Source of the DNA: a virus
DNA length: 22,131 bases
Strand: one strand, 5' to 3'
IMG/VR virus record: IMGVR_UViG_3300050821_021880
Span: 1-22,131 of that record
In this document: positions 1-8,306 of the stretch, piece by piece
How the letters are laid out: every line of letters begins with the position of its first letter
Numbering within the stretch: position 1 is the first letter of the stretch
Position numbers and translations under genes: made by a program
Notes under the pieces: generated by a model
What the model saw: the letters and a program-made list of their open reading frames with translations, nothing else
Database searches by the model: none
What the model was told of the DNA's origin: nothing

Positions 1-1014
1 ATAAGTCTTTTCACCTTCATTGCCTTCATTGCAAGCATTGAATTGATTGAAAGTCCCAAATCGAAACTGGCATTTACAGCACTGATTACTTCAAGTATTT
101 TGGGAATATTTACGATCCCCATTTTCCTTTTTATATTTGTGGGGCTCGCCGTATTTCTGGGATACTCTTTTCTGTTACAAAAAAGATATGCTCATCTTAA
201 GCTGGTAGTAAATTATGTAGTCTATGTAAACATTGGATGGATAGTACTTTACTTGCCTACTTTTTGTGTATCCGGAATAAAAACCGTTTTTAGCAACCAT
301 TTGATAATACAACATTCTGGTCTGTGGTATTATTTTTCCTATATCGTTCCTGTATTAAGTGCAGAAGCTATAAATTACATATTGGGAACGTATTCCAAAG
401 GTTATTATCTTATGGGTTTGCTGATCTTATTTATTTTATATACTTACAAAAAAGCGAATTCTAATTTCCTAAATATAGCTCTGAGAATAGTATTCATCAG
501 TATGTGCTCTTTTGTATTTTTAATGATTGTAAAAAGAGTCTTTGGGGAATTCAGAGTATTCACGATGTACAGCTTTTTATTTGCTCTCATATTGTCTGTC
601 TGCTTGTCTTATTGGATCAACAAAATAAAAAAACAACTATTTGTTAATACACTCCTGATTTCAATTGCTTTATTCTATATGCTTTTAATTCCAATAACTT
701 TTGAAAAAAAAATGGATACTTTTTATGGTGTTAACTATTTTCAGTATTATAAAAAAATGAACGATAAAATTTCTCAGATCAATTCAAGTAAGCCTTCTTC
801 TATTTTTGTTACTGTTAAAGATTATCTTCTTTTACTGAAATTATATAATATCAACAACCACAAGACTACTGAGCTTTACACACCAAACACCAAAATAATT
901 TTTCCTTTTGATTATATTATAGTTAAAGACAGTACTGAGCTTCCTAAAGCTGTGGATATAAAAAGATACAACCTTACTAATATTGATCCGGAAGTTTTAG
1001 TTTTAAAAAAATAG
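1..1014 (+). CDS. Multi-pass membrane protein, 5'-truncated; possible GT39/ArnT-like glycosyltransferase
   Basis: The reading frame is already open at base 1 and has no stop before 1012-1014, so the true start lies left of the window. The TTG at 43 is only an internal codon. The visible part is dominated by roughly eight hydrophobic segments with short polar loops. It ends in a soluble tail of about 90 residues (after the last membrane segment near codon 230) containing predicted strand-rich pieces such as SSIFVTVKDY and FDYIIVKD. Many hydrophobic membrane segments followed by a small C-terminal periplasmic domain is a layout seen in lipid-linked-sugar glycosyltransferases, but I see no diagnostic motif and the catalytic N-terminus is outside the window. 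It carries no operator of the tail locus and is separated from it by a hairpin and a long gap, so it is probably unrelated. Confidence 0.6.
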   Translation: MSLFTFIAFIASIELIESPKSKLAFTALITSSILGIFTIPIFLFIFVGLAVFLGYSFLLQKRYAHLKLVVNYVVYVNIGWIVLYLPTFCVSGIKTVFSNHLIIQHSGLWYYFSYIVPVLSAEAINYILGTYSKGYYLMGLLILFILYTYKKANSNFLNIALRIVFISMCSFVFLMIVKRVFGEFRVFTMYSFLFALILSVCLSYWINKIKKQLFVNTLLISIALFYMLLIPITFEKKMDTFYGVNYFQYYKKMNDKISQINSSKPSSIFVTVKDYLLLLKLYNINNHKTTELYTPNTKIIFPFDYIIVKDSTELPKAVDIKRYNLTNIDPEVLVLKK

Positions 1015-1040
1015 ATTAAACCAAGTTCTTAATAAGACAC

Positions 1041-1086
1041 TAATACGTATAAATACCAATCAAATATACGGTATTTATACGTATTA
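1041..1086 (+). terminator. Hairpin terminator after the membrane protein gene
   Basis: Perfect 17-bp inverted repeat (1041-1057 with 1070-1086; TAATACGTATAAATACC and its complement) around a 12-base loop. It starts 27 bases after the stop codon at 1014. The stem is AT-rich and there is no clear T-run, so function as a terminator is inferred from position. Confidence 0.6.
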
Positions 1087-1995
1087 ATTCAATCATTAAT
1101 TTTTCATAATTTTATTATCCTTTATCGAATCAATTTTCAAACTAAAATTCACATATAATTAGTAAATACTCATTTGCTTTTATTATTTTTTGAACTAAAT
1201 TTAGAGTTATAAACCAAACTTCTGTACTAACATAGTGATAGCCTAGAACATTTAGATAGTGATATTTTTTTATTTTATTAACCTGCCTAGAAGAAACCAA
1301 AATTTATTGACAATGATAATTAGTTTCTATTTGTGGAATTAGTTTTTAATGTATATTCTAAATGAAATATCCTTTTCATAAGTTTTACATTATAAATATT
1401 CTTCACTATCGGAGCCTTAAATAATCTTTCCAACAGCTTATTTTCGTCTTCATATACTCAGCGAGCACAACTAATGCAATTTATTAATAACAAAATAATG
1501 TTCAACTATCAAAACATTCTCTAGAGATTGACTTTGAGATAAGTATATTTTATATCAAAGATCATTGATCTTACTTTAAATGTTTCCATATAGACAATGT
1601 ATTAAAATAAAATGAATACTATATTATTTAAAAGTTCAGATGCGGATAAATTTAAATAGAAGGAAAGATCGCCAACTCGTTTATACCTAAAAATACGAGC
1701 CTTCTATTGTCAACTGGAACCATAAATAATTCTACACTAAACCATCGTTTTAAGACCTAAGTAGTTTTGTATATACTCAGCATGCAAGATTTATAAATAT
1801 CTATTAATCAAAAATATGTCCAATTTTAAAATCCTTGATATAGCAGCATGACTTCTGAAAGTATCCCTTTCCAAGGCATACTTATCTACCATGTGAAAAT
1901 TTAATCTATATAAAATGGTAACGATAAAATATTAATCAGTCTATACTATTAGATATATAATCTTAGTAAATACTACAAACTTCAAAATCTAATCT
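1087..1995. other. About 900-base AT-rich gap without a recognisable gene
   Basis: I found no credible coding frame on either strand, no RNA gene, and no copy of the GCACAAA operator that marks the tail-locus promoters. An 11-base match (ATATACTCAGC) occurs near 1457 and near 1774 with loose similarity around each, which may be an old diverged duplication or chance in AT-rich DNA. The right end must hold the promoter of the RHH gene at 1996, but no clear element stands out. Confidence 0.5.
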
Positions 1996-2178
1996 ATGAA
2001 TAGTTTTAACAAAAGAGTTGTCACCTATCTCAGCGAAAGGTACAAAAAGCAATTACAAGAAATATGCGATGATCGGGAAGAAAAAGAAGCTTTCATTGTA
2101 AGAGAAATTCTAAAAGAATATTTCGAAATCAACAAAGCCTATATCGAAAAGGCAAGTAAATTTAAAATATCAAATTAA
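1996..2178 (+). CDS. Small ribbon-helix-helix (CopG/Arc-type) DNA-binding protein
   Basis: A 60-residue protein of the RHH type. An N-terminal strand, KRVVTYLSERY (residues 7-17), is followed by two helices: QLQEICDDREEKEAF, then IVREILKEYFE. RHH proteins dimerise so that the two N-terminal strands form a sheet inserted into the DNA major groove. The strand is nearly identical to that of a second RHH protein in this window (15470-15673), as is the EEKEA-IVREI segment, so the two are paralogues and probably recognise similar DNA. Unlike its paralogue it has no GCACAAA operator upstream. It may be a transcription factor for the tail locus that starts 280 bases away on the other strand, or an unpaired antitoxin-like relic. 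No toxin partner is visible. The fold assignment is fairly sure; the role is inferred. Confidence 0.75.
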   Translation: MNSFNKRVVTYLSERYKKQLQEICDDREEKEAFIVREILKEYFEINKAYIEKASKFKISN

Positions 2179-2194
2179 GTTTTCATATTTTTAA

Positions 2195-2230
2195 CCATAG
2201 AGCTACGAACTTCCTTACAAACAGCTATGG
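2195..2230 (+). terminator. Weak hairpin after the first RHH gene
   Basis: CCATAG (2195-2200) pairs with CTATGG (2225-2230), followed within a few bases by a short T-run (gattttta). The position, 17 bases after the stop at 2178, fits a terminator, but the stem is only six pairs. Confidence 0.35.
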
Positions 2231-2403
2231 AAGATTTTTATACCGGTAGACTCTGAGGAGAGCATGAAAGCATAATCAATAAATGTTTAATTTCAAACCA
2301 TTTTATTGGGTAGTTAAGCTATTGGCTAAATCACATTTTATATAAACCATCTTATATGATAGTGATGAGCGAATAAGTTTTCATGCCTTGAGAAGTAAGA
2401 AAC

Positions 2404-2443
2404 TTATCTGCTGGCATACCTGGAGACTTACGCCAGCAGATAA
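2404..2443 (-). terminator. Hairpin terminator after the zincin-like gene
   Basis: Perfect 12-bp inverted repeat, TTATCTGCTGGC (2404-2415) with its complement (2432-2443), around a 16-base loop. It lies just downstream of the stop of the leftward gene that ends at 2456. The stem is GC-richer than its surroundings. Confidence 0.65.
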
Positions 2444-2455
2444 TCAGAGGTAATA

Positions 2456-3394
2456 CTACTCTGCTTTTTTAACCCCAGATAAATGTTTATCGACCATGAT
2501 AGAGAAAAGATGATCCTTGTTGCGGGTTGCGTCTTTTGTATAATTGTATTTACTCAGTTTGTATTCTAAAGCCCCGTTTGAAAAAAAATCATGGCTTTGG
2601 TTCACAAAATTATGAAGGCTTTTTATATTGACCCGAGTTTGATTAACAATAGTATCCGAATGTCTTAATTTCTTGTAGCCTTCCGTAGCAGATGGAATAA
2701 TTACATCCTTGGATTTCCCTTCATCTGTTAGATATCCGCCTTTTGTATGTTCACTAAGATCAGTTTTCCCTGTAAGATTATTAAGGATATTATTATAACC
2801 ATGAGCTAGTCTTTCATGAGCAAGCGTACGACCAAGGTTTATATGTAAGTTGTCGTTGTTTACACCTTCCTTTGTATGTCTACCAACATTTATATTCCCA
2901 TGTATTACACCATTTATTTCTCTTGGCCTCTCGAAAGTATCACCAAGTTTGTCGCTATTTTCTGAGTCATCAGAAATTTCATAAACAAGGTCTGTGAAAG
3001 GATTAATTTGCATACGATTTAAATCTTCTTTATCTGTGGTAATATATTCTGTAAAATCAATACCGTTGAGCATATCAATTTTTTTAGATTGCGCTCCTAT
3101 TTTCTTTAAAAAATCTTCGTCGTAAACGACTTCTTCTTTTCCGTTTACTTCTTTTGTTTCACTGTATAAAATAGTCCGAAGTTTTTTTTCCTGGGGCGGC
3201 TTTTCTTCTCCGTTATTTTTTTCAGAAGCCTCTACATGCTGATCTGCTACCTGGTTGTTATACTTTTGATTGTATGCTTCCAATTCGCTTTCCGGTTCGT
3301 CCTTATTCCATAGATCTTCGGTAAGGCTGCCAGTAAGTCCTTTGGAAGATTTCTTTTTGTATGATTTATCCTTTTCAGAAGATTCAGTTCTCAT
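2456..3394 (-). CDS. Putative injected effector with a zincin-like HExxxH motif
   Basis: A 312-residue protein. Residues 1-100 are charged, low-complexity and probably disordered. A globular part follows, with AHERLAHG at about 192-199 and a downstream segment ATEGYKKLRHSDTIVNQTR that resembles the second half of small zincin toxin domains (M91/NleD-like families, where a later Glu completes the site). The motif is HExxxH (H193, E194, H198), one residue longer than the canonical HExxH, so zinc chemistry is uncertain. It has no signal peptide and no membrane segment. The gene has its own copy of the locus operator 58 bases upstream. Its N-terminus also shares the pattern LxGSLTxxL (residues 20-28) with the large nuclease effector (residues 38-46), which suggests a common loading signal. 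I infer that it is cargo of the particle. No immunity partner is evident next to it. Confidence 0.5.
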   Translation of the reverse strand: MRTESSEKDKSYKKKSSKGLTGSLTEDLWNKDEPESELEAYNQKYNNQVADQHVEASEKNNGEEKPPQEKKLRTILYSETKEVNGKEEVVYDEDFLKKIGAQSKKIDMLNGIDFTEYITTDKEDLNRMQINPFTDLVYEISDDSENSDKLGDTFERPREINGVIHGNINVGRHTKEGVNNDNLHINLGRTLAHERLAHGYNNILNNLTGKTDLSEHTKGGYLTDEGKSKDVIIPSATEGYKKLRHSDTIVNQTRVNIKSLHNFVNQSHDFFSNGALEYKLSKYNYTKDATRNKDHLFSIMVDKHLSGVKKAE

Positions 3395-3413
3395 GAGACT
3401 ATATATTATTTTA

Positions 3414-3472
3414 CAAATAAAGGACGTAAATTTAATTTACATTGAAGGGAGTTTGTGCTAATTTGGCACAGA
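3414..3472 (-). promoter_or_regulatory. Locus operator 1 with promoter of the zincin-like gene
   Basis: Operator TTTGTGC-N7-GCACAGA (3452-3472). On the minus strand this reads TCTGTGC, CAAATTA, GCACAAA, followed by TTTATTTG (3421-3414) as the likely -7 element, about 19 bases before the ATG. The spacing from operator end to the G of the -7 element is 38 bp, against 33-35 bp at the other seven sites, so this is the outlier. An extra half-site, TTGGCACTT, lies at 3480. Confidence 0.55.
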
Positions 3473-3506
3473 AAAAATATTGGCACTTCCGCTGGTGCAG
3501 GTCTCC

Positions 3507-3554
3507 TAACTTTCCGCTTTTGTTTGTGTCCCCACAAACAAAAGCGGAAAGTTA
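3507..3554 (-). terminator. Strong long-stem terminator after toxin/immunity operon
   Basis: Perfect 22-bp inverted repeat (3507-3528 with 3533-3554) closed by a TCCC loop. The core TTTGTTTGTG/CACAAACAAA recurs in two other hairpins at 16697-16778 and 16896-16924. The stop codon of the ankyrin gene (3552-3554) lies inside the stem. It separates the toxin/immunity unit from the promoter of the next leftward gene. Confidence 0.75.
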
Positions 3555-4034
3555 CTCTATTCCTAATAACTCTTTCACCCGTACCAACTCTTCTCCTTCA
3601 TATTTCAATGTCTTATCGAAAACAGATTTGCCATATAAATTTTTAGAATAAATATCTGCTCCTGCTGAAACAAATAACTTAGTCAATTCGATACACTTAT
3701 TATTACTTAAAGAATACCATAAAGGATTATTCCCATGCTTATCTTTAATATTTACATCTGCGCCTTTTTCTAATAATAATTTGGCCATACCAAGATCAAA
3801 ATGATCTGATAAATAATGTAAAGCAGTCATTCCATTAATATCTTGGTTATTCAAATTAATTCCTCTATTTATTAGTTCTTTTGCTATTAAAAATAATTTT
3901 TCTGATAAAGCCTTTTGTAATAAATTTGCTTTTGTTTTATTTAAAAAATTAATATTTTCTATTTTCTCTATTTCTTTCATAAATTTCTCACTCTCATGAA
4001 GAAGAAGCATATCAAACAAATCACTATTTTTCAT
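3552..4034 (-). CDS. Ankyrin-repeat protein, probable immunity protein
   Basis: A 160-residue protein with two clear ankyrin repeats: INGMTALHYL...LLLEKGADVNIKD (about residues 67-98) and KHGNNPLWYSL...FVSAGADIYSKN (about 99-131). Degenerate repeats lie before (LINRGINLNNQD) and after (LYGKSVFDKTL). There is no signal peptide or membrane segment, so it should be cytoplasmic. The start at 4034 lies only five bases after the stop of the nuclease effector gene, so the two are co-transcribed in the order toxin then immunity. Ankyrin-repeat proteins are an established class of immunity proteins in polymorphic toxin systems and bind the nuclease domain directly. Like the toxin tip, the gene is more AT-rich than the effector's central region, which is consistent with the pair being exchanged as one cassette. 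The immunity role is inferred from position and family. Confidence 0.75.
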   Translation of the reverse strand: MKNSDLFDMLLLHESEKFMKEIEKIENINFLNKTKANLLQKALSEKLFLIAKELINRGINLNNQDINGMTALHYLSDHFDLGMAKLLLEKGADVNIKDKHGNNPLWYSLSNNKCIELTKLFVSAGADIYSKNLYGKSVFDKTLKYEGEELVRVKELLGIE

Positions 4035-4039
4035 ATTTC

Positions 4040-7000
4040 TTAGCTATTTTTACGGCTTCTGTTTCCCTCTACTGATTCTGGAACATAATTATCTGGATTT
4101 TGATACCAAGCTAAAAATGCTTTCTTCGTCACTTTTCCCTTCATATATAAATCATGCTTTTCTTCATATTTTTGTCCTTTAATATGTCCCATATCCCACT
4201 TACCATTCCTTGGAGTCCCAGGAGTCCAAAATAATTCTTCATCAGTATAAGGATCAAAGACTCTACCTTTAATATCTGAATTCTCTAATGCCTTTTTCCA
4301 TACTGTCTCTACCTGACCTACTGCATAAGAAGGCCTAGACGTAGCATACGGTTTTTGTAAATTCGTAACATCTCCTAAATCTTCAAGACTCCATTTTATT
4401 GCAAAATCAGATACTTTAGTAATTAAATTATTAAAGTCTAATTCTATTTTTTTACGTTCTACCGAATCGTTATTTTTTAATAATTTAATTGCTTTAGCTT
4501 TTAATTCAACAGCTTCTGATTGTAATATATTAATTTCGGAAATAATTGTATCATTTTTATTAACAAATCTCGAATCCTCTGGATTATCTTTTATAAATTT
4601 AATGGTTTTATTTAATTTTACTATGAGTTTACCTTTCCTACTGGCCATAACGACATCACCTTCAGTGTCGATGCTCATTGTATGTCCAGTACCAGACATA
4701 CTAAAAGATTTATCAGGAATTTTTAATCCATCACCTACTCCATCCATATCTAAAGCTACTTTCTCCCCATCCTTCTCCGAATTTATTTTCCCATGCACGT
4801 GAACAAGATCGGCCCCAGTCTCATTGTCCTTATCCATCGCCAAACTAAGCTCTACCAATTGATAAGCCGATTCCAGCTGACGAAGTTTTTTATCTATCTC
4901 TTTCTTACTTTTCGTACCTCCTTCTTTTAAGAATGCCGTGGCTTCTTTTACAGCCGTGTTCAGGTCATTTTGTTTTTCCTGTGCGGTTCGTTTGTCGTCT
5001 TTAGGCTTCTCTCCTGCCTTCTTGTCTTTACCAAGCAACTTCCCAACCTTCGCAATAATCTTCTTCGCCTTAGCAGAGATCCAAGCCACAATCTTATCAA
5101 TAATCTTGTCGATAGGCTTGCGCACTTTCTGTAATGCATTCTGAATGCTTTGCGCAATATTGCCCAATCCCAACTGCTCGGCAAGGAAGGCTAGGATGAC
5201 AGGAATGGCCTGCGCCATAGATTGCTCTACTTTGGCCATTGCGGAACCAATAGAACCACCCGCTATGTCTACTACCGATTCGAATACAGTGTTCGCCCAT
5301 TTAGAGATTCTTGTAAAATTATTTTTAAACCAGATCACGGTTTTCGCAATCACCAGAATGATCTGTGCAATGGCACCCGCAGGATTTAACATCAGCAATA
5401 CTTTTGGAATAGCAGCCTTAATAATGGCTCCAATCGCCCAGCTAGATACTTCAGAGATCGCAGTCTCTTTCGCTTCTGCAATTTGATCCTGCGCTATTTC
5501 CATAGCACCTGCCACACCTTCCTGTTTTATTTTCTGCACGCCTTCCAGGCCTTCTTCTCCTGCCTGAATAGCTGTTTCTACCTTCTGCAGATTTTCAGGG
5601 CCTACTGCAACACCAAGTTTGGTTTTGATCGTTTCCCAGCCAAAGCCAAGCAATTGAGAAATAAACGAGAAGATGCCTTTCAAATCCCACTTGTCCGGAA
5701 TCTGAATTGGAATACCACTCATCGCACCGGTCAACCAATCGAACAGGCCTGCTTTCAGATGTGCTCCGGCATTGGACACAAAGTTGGTGATACCGCCACC
5801 TACACCGTCTCCAAGATTTTTAAAGAACGTACCCGGGTCGCTTACAATAGAAGTAAGTACTGCTTTACCTTTGTTGATGTAGGGAAGAATATCATCCATG
5901 CTGTAACCGCCCACACTCAGTGCCCACTTGAAGAATTTCAGTGCTGCATCCATCATTAAATTTCCCATCTGCGCAAGAGTACCGGACATCTCCGCACGCA
6001 TGGTTTCAATTTTCTTGTCGATGTTCGCAATTGCTTCTTTACGTTTTTCTGCTAACGCCTCTTTGAGTTCTTCGGCTGCCTTGTTTACTTTCTGATCGAG
6101 TTCATCCAGTTTTTGCTGAATATCTTTCTGTGCATTTTGCCCGATCTTCTTCAGATCAGGACTAAGCGTTGCTACATATCCTTCAATATCCTTGCGCGCT
6201 TTCGCAATAATAGTTTTACATTCATCGATCGTCTTCTGGCTATCAGCTATAATAAAGGCGATCGCTTTGTCAATACTGGTAATGTATTTACCGCGTTCCG
6301 TTTCTATGATTTCTATTACTTCCGGGAAATGATCTATTCCAAAAAGGAGATCTTTTACCCATAATAAATTATCCAGTCCTTCGTAACGTTTGCTTTTAAA
6401 GTCCTGAATCCTGGAGTTAACATTGTTTTCAAAGGTCGTACTGGCAGCAGCTTCCATACTATTAAACTGCACCATAGCATTTTTCTCCAGTCCTGCGAGT
6501 CTGTTTTGTACTTTGCTGTTGGCTTCTTCGTATAGTTGGTTTATGTGTTCGGTAACTTCTTGTTTTTTCTTCTCGAAGGCCGTTTTTGTTTCTTCCTGTT
6601 TCTTTAACGAACTGCTTAGCCCTGCCTCACGCTCTTTGCGCATTTTGTTACGTTCGTCTTGTTCTTTTTTATCCAGTTCTACTTTACTCTGATCTTTCAG
6701 ATTTTTTTCTTCCTCAACAAGTTTGGCTGGTTCCGTCTCTGCTTTTTCAGTGACCTCTTTACGTAATTTATTAGCTTCAGCAAGATCACCTGAATCTACC
6801 ATTTTCAGATTTTCTTCGGTGATACCTTCTTTTTTCAAAAGATTGTCTGACTCCGTCACATAAGCGCTAAGGTCTACCGCATCTTTTGAAACAGGTTGAA
6901 TAATATCATTACCTAATCCTAGTACTGGCGTTGTAGTTGGTTTTTCGATATTCCCAATAGGAATCGATTTTTTCGGATCGGCAGGTTTTTCTGTATGTTC

Positions 7001-7975
7001 TAATTGTTCGAACGTGCCCGAAATTTCGTTGGTTTTATTCTCTACTGTTTTTAATACATTTTCACCAATAGTAGAAGCTACTTTGTCTTCCTTAAATTTG
7101 GTAACATCTTCCAGCGTTTTAGGCATTGAAGAATCTAAAGAACTATTCAGTATATTTTCAGCCTGATCGTTTTTAACCTCCGGAGGTTTTACGTCAGACA
7201 TATTTTTCACTTGTTTGGTATTTACTTCGGATTGTTTTTCCGAAGAAGTTTCTTGTACCGCAGATTCTGTCTTTTTGAGTTTGGTAGAAGCGGTATCTTT
7301 TTTCTTTTCATTAGTACCTAATTCAACAATTTTTTCATCTTGTATTTTTTCCGTTTCTTCTCCAAAACTAACAAGCTGTTTTTCTGTTTGGTCAAGTATA
7401 GATTTATCCTGAACTTTCATTCTGTCTACTCCTCCATCCAGTTCAGGTTGCTTCATATCGGTTAATCTTGTACCGTCTCCACCACCGGCTTCAGAAGTAG
7501 GCTCTTCAACCTTTTTGCCTGTTTCTTCTTTTGGTACTACATCTTTTTCAGATTTAGCTTCTTCACTCGTACCTTCTTCAGGCAGTGTTTTCTCAACCGT
7601 TTCTTCCGATGTAGCAATTGGTTCGGTTGTAACTATTTCTTGAAGTGCTGTATTTTCTACTCCTGTTTCTGATTTAACTTCAGCAGTAGGTTCGCTAGTT
7701 GTAGTTTTTTCATCAACAGCATCAGCATTTTGTATATTGGTTTTAGTACTAACGTCTGTGACTTTAGTATTTTGAGCAGACCCTATAGTAGCAACACCAG
7801 TACCAATAGTTTCTTCGTTGTCTAATCCTCTAGAATTTAAATTTGGTGTAAGTGATCCCCTCAAACTGTTTACACCTGGCATCACAGGAGTGATATTGTC
7901 TGTAAGCACATTTTGAGCACTCACAGAAGCTTCCGGTTTGAATGGTAATAATTCTTTTGTTTTTCTTTTAATCAT
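4040..7975 (-). CDS. Large injection-system effector with C-terminal GH-E/HNH-type nuclease
   Basis: A 1311-residue protein. Residues 1-450 are acidic and low-complexity, rich in T, E, K and S, and probably disordered. Residues 450-690 are predicted coiled coil, rich in E, K and Q. Residues 690-990 alternate amphipathic and hydrophobic helices, including AIPVILAFLAEQLGLG and a K-rich stretch near 920-990. Stretches of this style, and the later SMSGTGHTMSID segment, are ones I associate with large cargo proteins of extracellular contractile injection systems (often with DUF4157, which I do not see here). The last 100 residues match the GH-E type of HNH/endonuclease VII toxins: FDPYTDEELFW, WDMGHIKG (G1263, H1264), acidic residues near 1271, and a final NPDNYVPESVEGNRS. 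These enzymes cut nucleic acid. The next gene downstream, five bases away, encodes an ankyrin-repeat immunity candidate. The operator-bearing promoter is at 8045-8099. I see no signal peptide, so delivery by the particle is the likely route. Confidence 0.75.
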   Translation of the reverse strand: MIKRKTKELLPFKPEASVSAQNVLTDNITPVMPGVNSLRGSLTPNLNSRGLDNEETIGTGVATIGSAQNTKVTDVSTKTNIQNADAVDEKTTTSEPTAEVKSETGVENTALQEIVTTEPIATSEETVEKTLPEEGTSEEAKSEKDVVPKEETGKKVEEPTSEAGGGDGTRLTDMKQPELDGGVDRMKVQDKSILDQTEKQLVSFGEETEKIQDEKIVELGTNEKKKDTASTKLKKTESAVQETSSEKQSEVNTKQVKNMSDVKPPEVKNDQAENILNSSLDSSMPKTLEDVTKFKEDKVASTIGENVLKTVENKTNEISGTFEQLEHTEKPADPKKSIPIGNIEKPTTTPVLGLGNDIIQPVSKDAVDLSAYVTESDNLLKKEGITEENLKMVDSGDLAEANKLRKEVTEKAETEPAKLVEEEKNLKDQSKVELDKKEQDERNKMRKEREAGLSSSLKKQEETKTAFEKKKQEVTEHINQLYEEANSKVQNRLAGLEKNAMVQFNSMEAAASTTFENNVNSRIQDFKSKRYEGLDNLLWVKDLLFGIDHFPEVIEIIETERGKYITSIDKAIAFIIADSQKTIDECKTIIAKARKDIEGYVATLSPDLKKIGQNAQKDIQQKLDELDQKVNKAAEELKEALAEKRKEAIANIDKKIETMRAEMSGTLAQMGNLMMDAALKFFKWALSVGGYSMDDILPYINKGKAVLTSIVSDPGTFFKNLGDGVGGGITNFVSNAGAHLKAGLFDWLTGAMSGIPIQIPDKWDLKGIFSFISQLLGFGWETIKTKLGVAVGPENLQKVETAIQAGEEGLEGVQKIKQEGVAGAMEIAQDQIAEAKETAISEVSSWAIGAIIKAAIPKVLLMLNPAGAIAQIILVIAKTVIWFKNNFTRISKWANTVFESVVDIAGGSIGSAMAKVEQSMAQAIPVILAFLAEQLGLGNIAQSIQNALQKVRKPIDKIIDKIVAWISAKAKKIIAKVGKLLGKDKKAGEKPKDDKRTAQEKQNDLNTAVKEATAFLKEGGTKSKKEIDKKLRQLESAYQLVELSLAMDKDNETGADLVHVHGKINSEKDGEKVALDMDGVGDGLKIPDKSFSMSGTGHTMSIDTEGDVVMASRKGKLIVKLNKTIKFIKDNPEDSRFVNKNDTIISEINILQSEAVELKAKAIKLLKNNDSVERKKIELDFNNLITKVSDFAIKWSLEDLGDVTNLQKPYATSRPSYAVGQVETVWKKALENSDIKGRVFDPYTDEELFWTPGTPRNGKWDMGHIKGQKYEEKHDLYMKGKVTKKAFLAWYQNPDNYVPESVEGNRSRKNS

Positions 7976-8044
7976 CTAGCATGCTTTGGCTGTCCCAATA
8001 CGTTGCGTTATAAAAGAGCAGTATGGATATAACTCAACACGAAC

Positions 8045-8099
8045 GAAAAATAATAGTAATAAAATTCAGAATTCTTGATTTGTGCCAGTTTAGCACAAA
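8045..8099 (-). promoter_or_regulatory. Locus operator 2 with promoter of nuclease effector operon
   Basis: Operator TTTGTGC-CAGTTTA-GCACAAA (8079-8099), a perfect 7-bp dyad. On the minus strand the operator end at 8079 lies 34 bp from the last base of TATTTTTC (8052-8045), a TAnnTTTG-like -7 element with a G-to-C change. The start codon is 70 bases further on. Confidence 0.6.
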
Positions 8100-8213
8100 C
8101 AGTTTTACTTTTAAATGTTATGAATATATTTTTCAAGGATTTAGAAAATATATTTATTGAAAATAATACAAAAGAAAAATTCTAACTTATTTTGTGTAGC
8201 AGACACGATAACT

Positions 8214-8264
8214 TATACGGGTTTTTAATTTGTGCCAACTTAGCACAAATTAAAAACCCGTATA
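8214..8264. repeat. 51-bp perfect palindrome centred on operator 3
   Basis: 22-bp arms (8214-8235 and 8243-8264) match perfectly around the 7-base spacer CAACTTA. The inner seven bases of each arm are the operator half-sites. The outer 15 bases (TATACGGGTTTTTAA and its complement) are unique to this site. The palindrome lies upstream of the inferred transcription start of the ATPase gene and of that of the leftward effector gene, so it should act as DNA rather than as an RNA hairpin. Confidence 0.85.
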
Positions 8265-8282
8265 GGTTTAAAAACTATATTG
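8229..8282 (+). promoter_or_regulatory. Locus operator 3 with promoter of the ATPase gene
   Basis: Operator TTTGTGC-CAACTTA-GCACAAA (8229-8249), perfect dyad. TATATTG (8276-8282), a TAnnTTTG-like element lacking one T, ends 33 bp after the operator. The ATPase start codon is 24 bases later. The gap from 7976 to 8306 holds this and operator 2 back to back, so a single divergent control region serves cargo and ATPase. Confidence 0.65.
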
Positions 8283-8306
8283 AACAGAATTTAAAGTATC
8301 GACGAT

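Noticed and set aside
1400-1900. Diverged direct repeat with ATATACTCAGC at about 1457 and 1774
   Set aside because: Only 11 bases match exactly, and the surrounding similarity is too weak to separate from chance in AT-rich DNA.
4040-7975. DUF4157 domain in the large effector
   Set aside because: I looked for the HExxH-containing DUF4157 signature and did not find it. Only the general cargo-like body is present.
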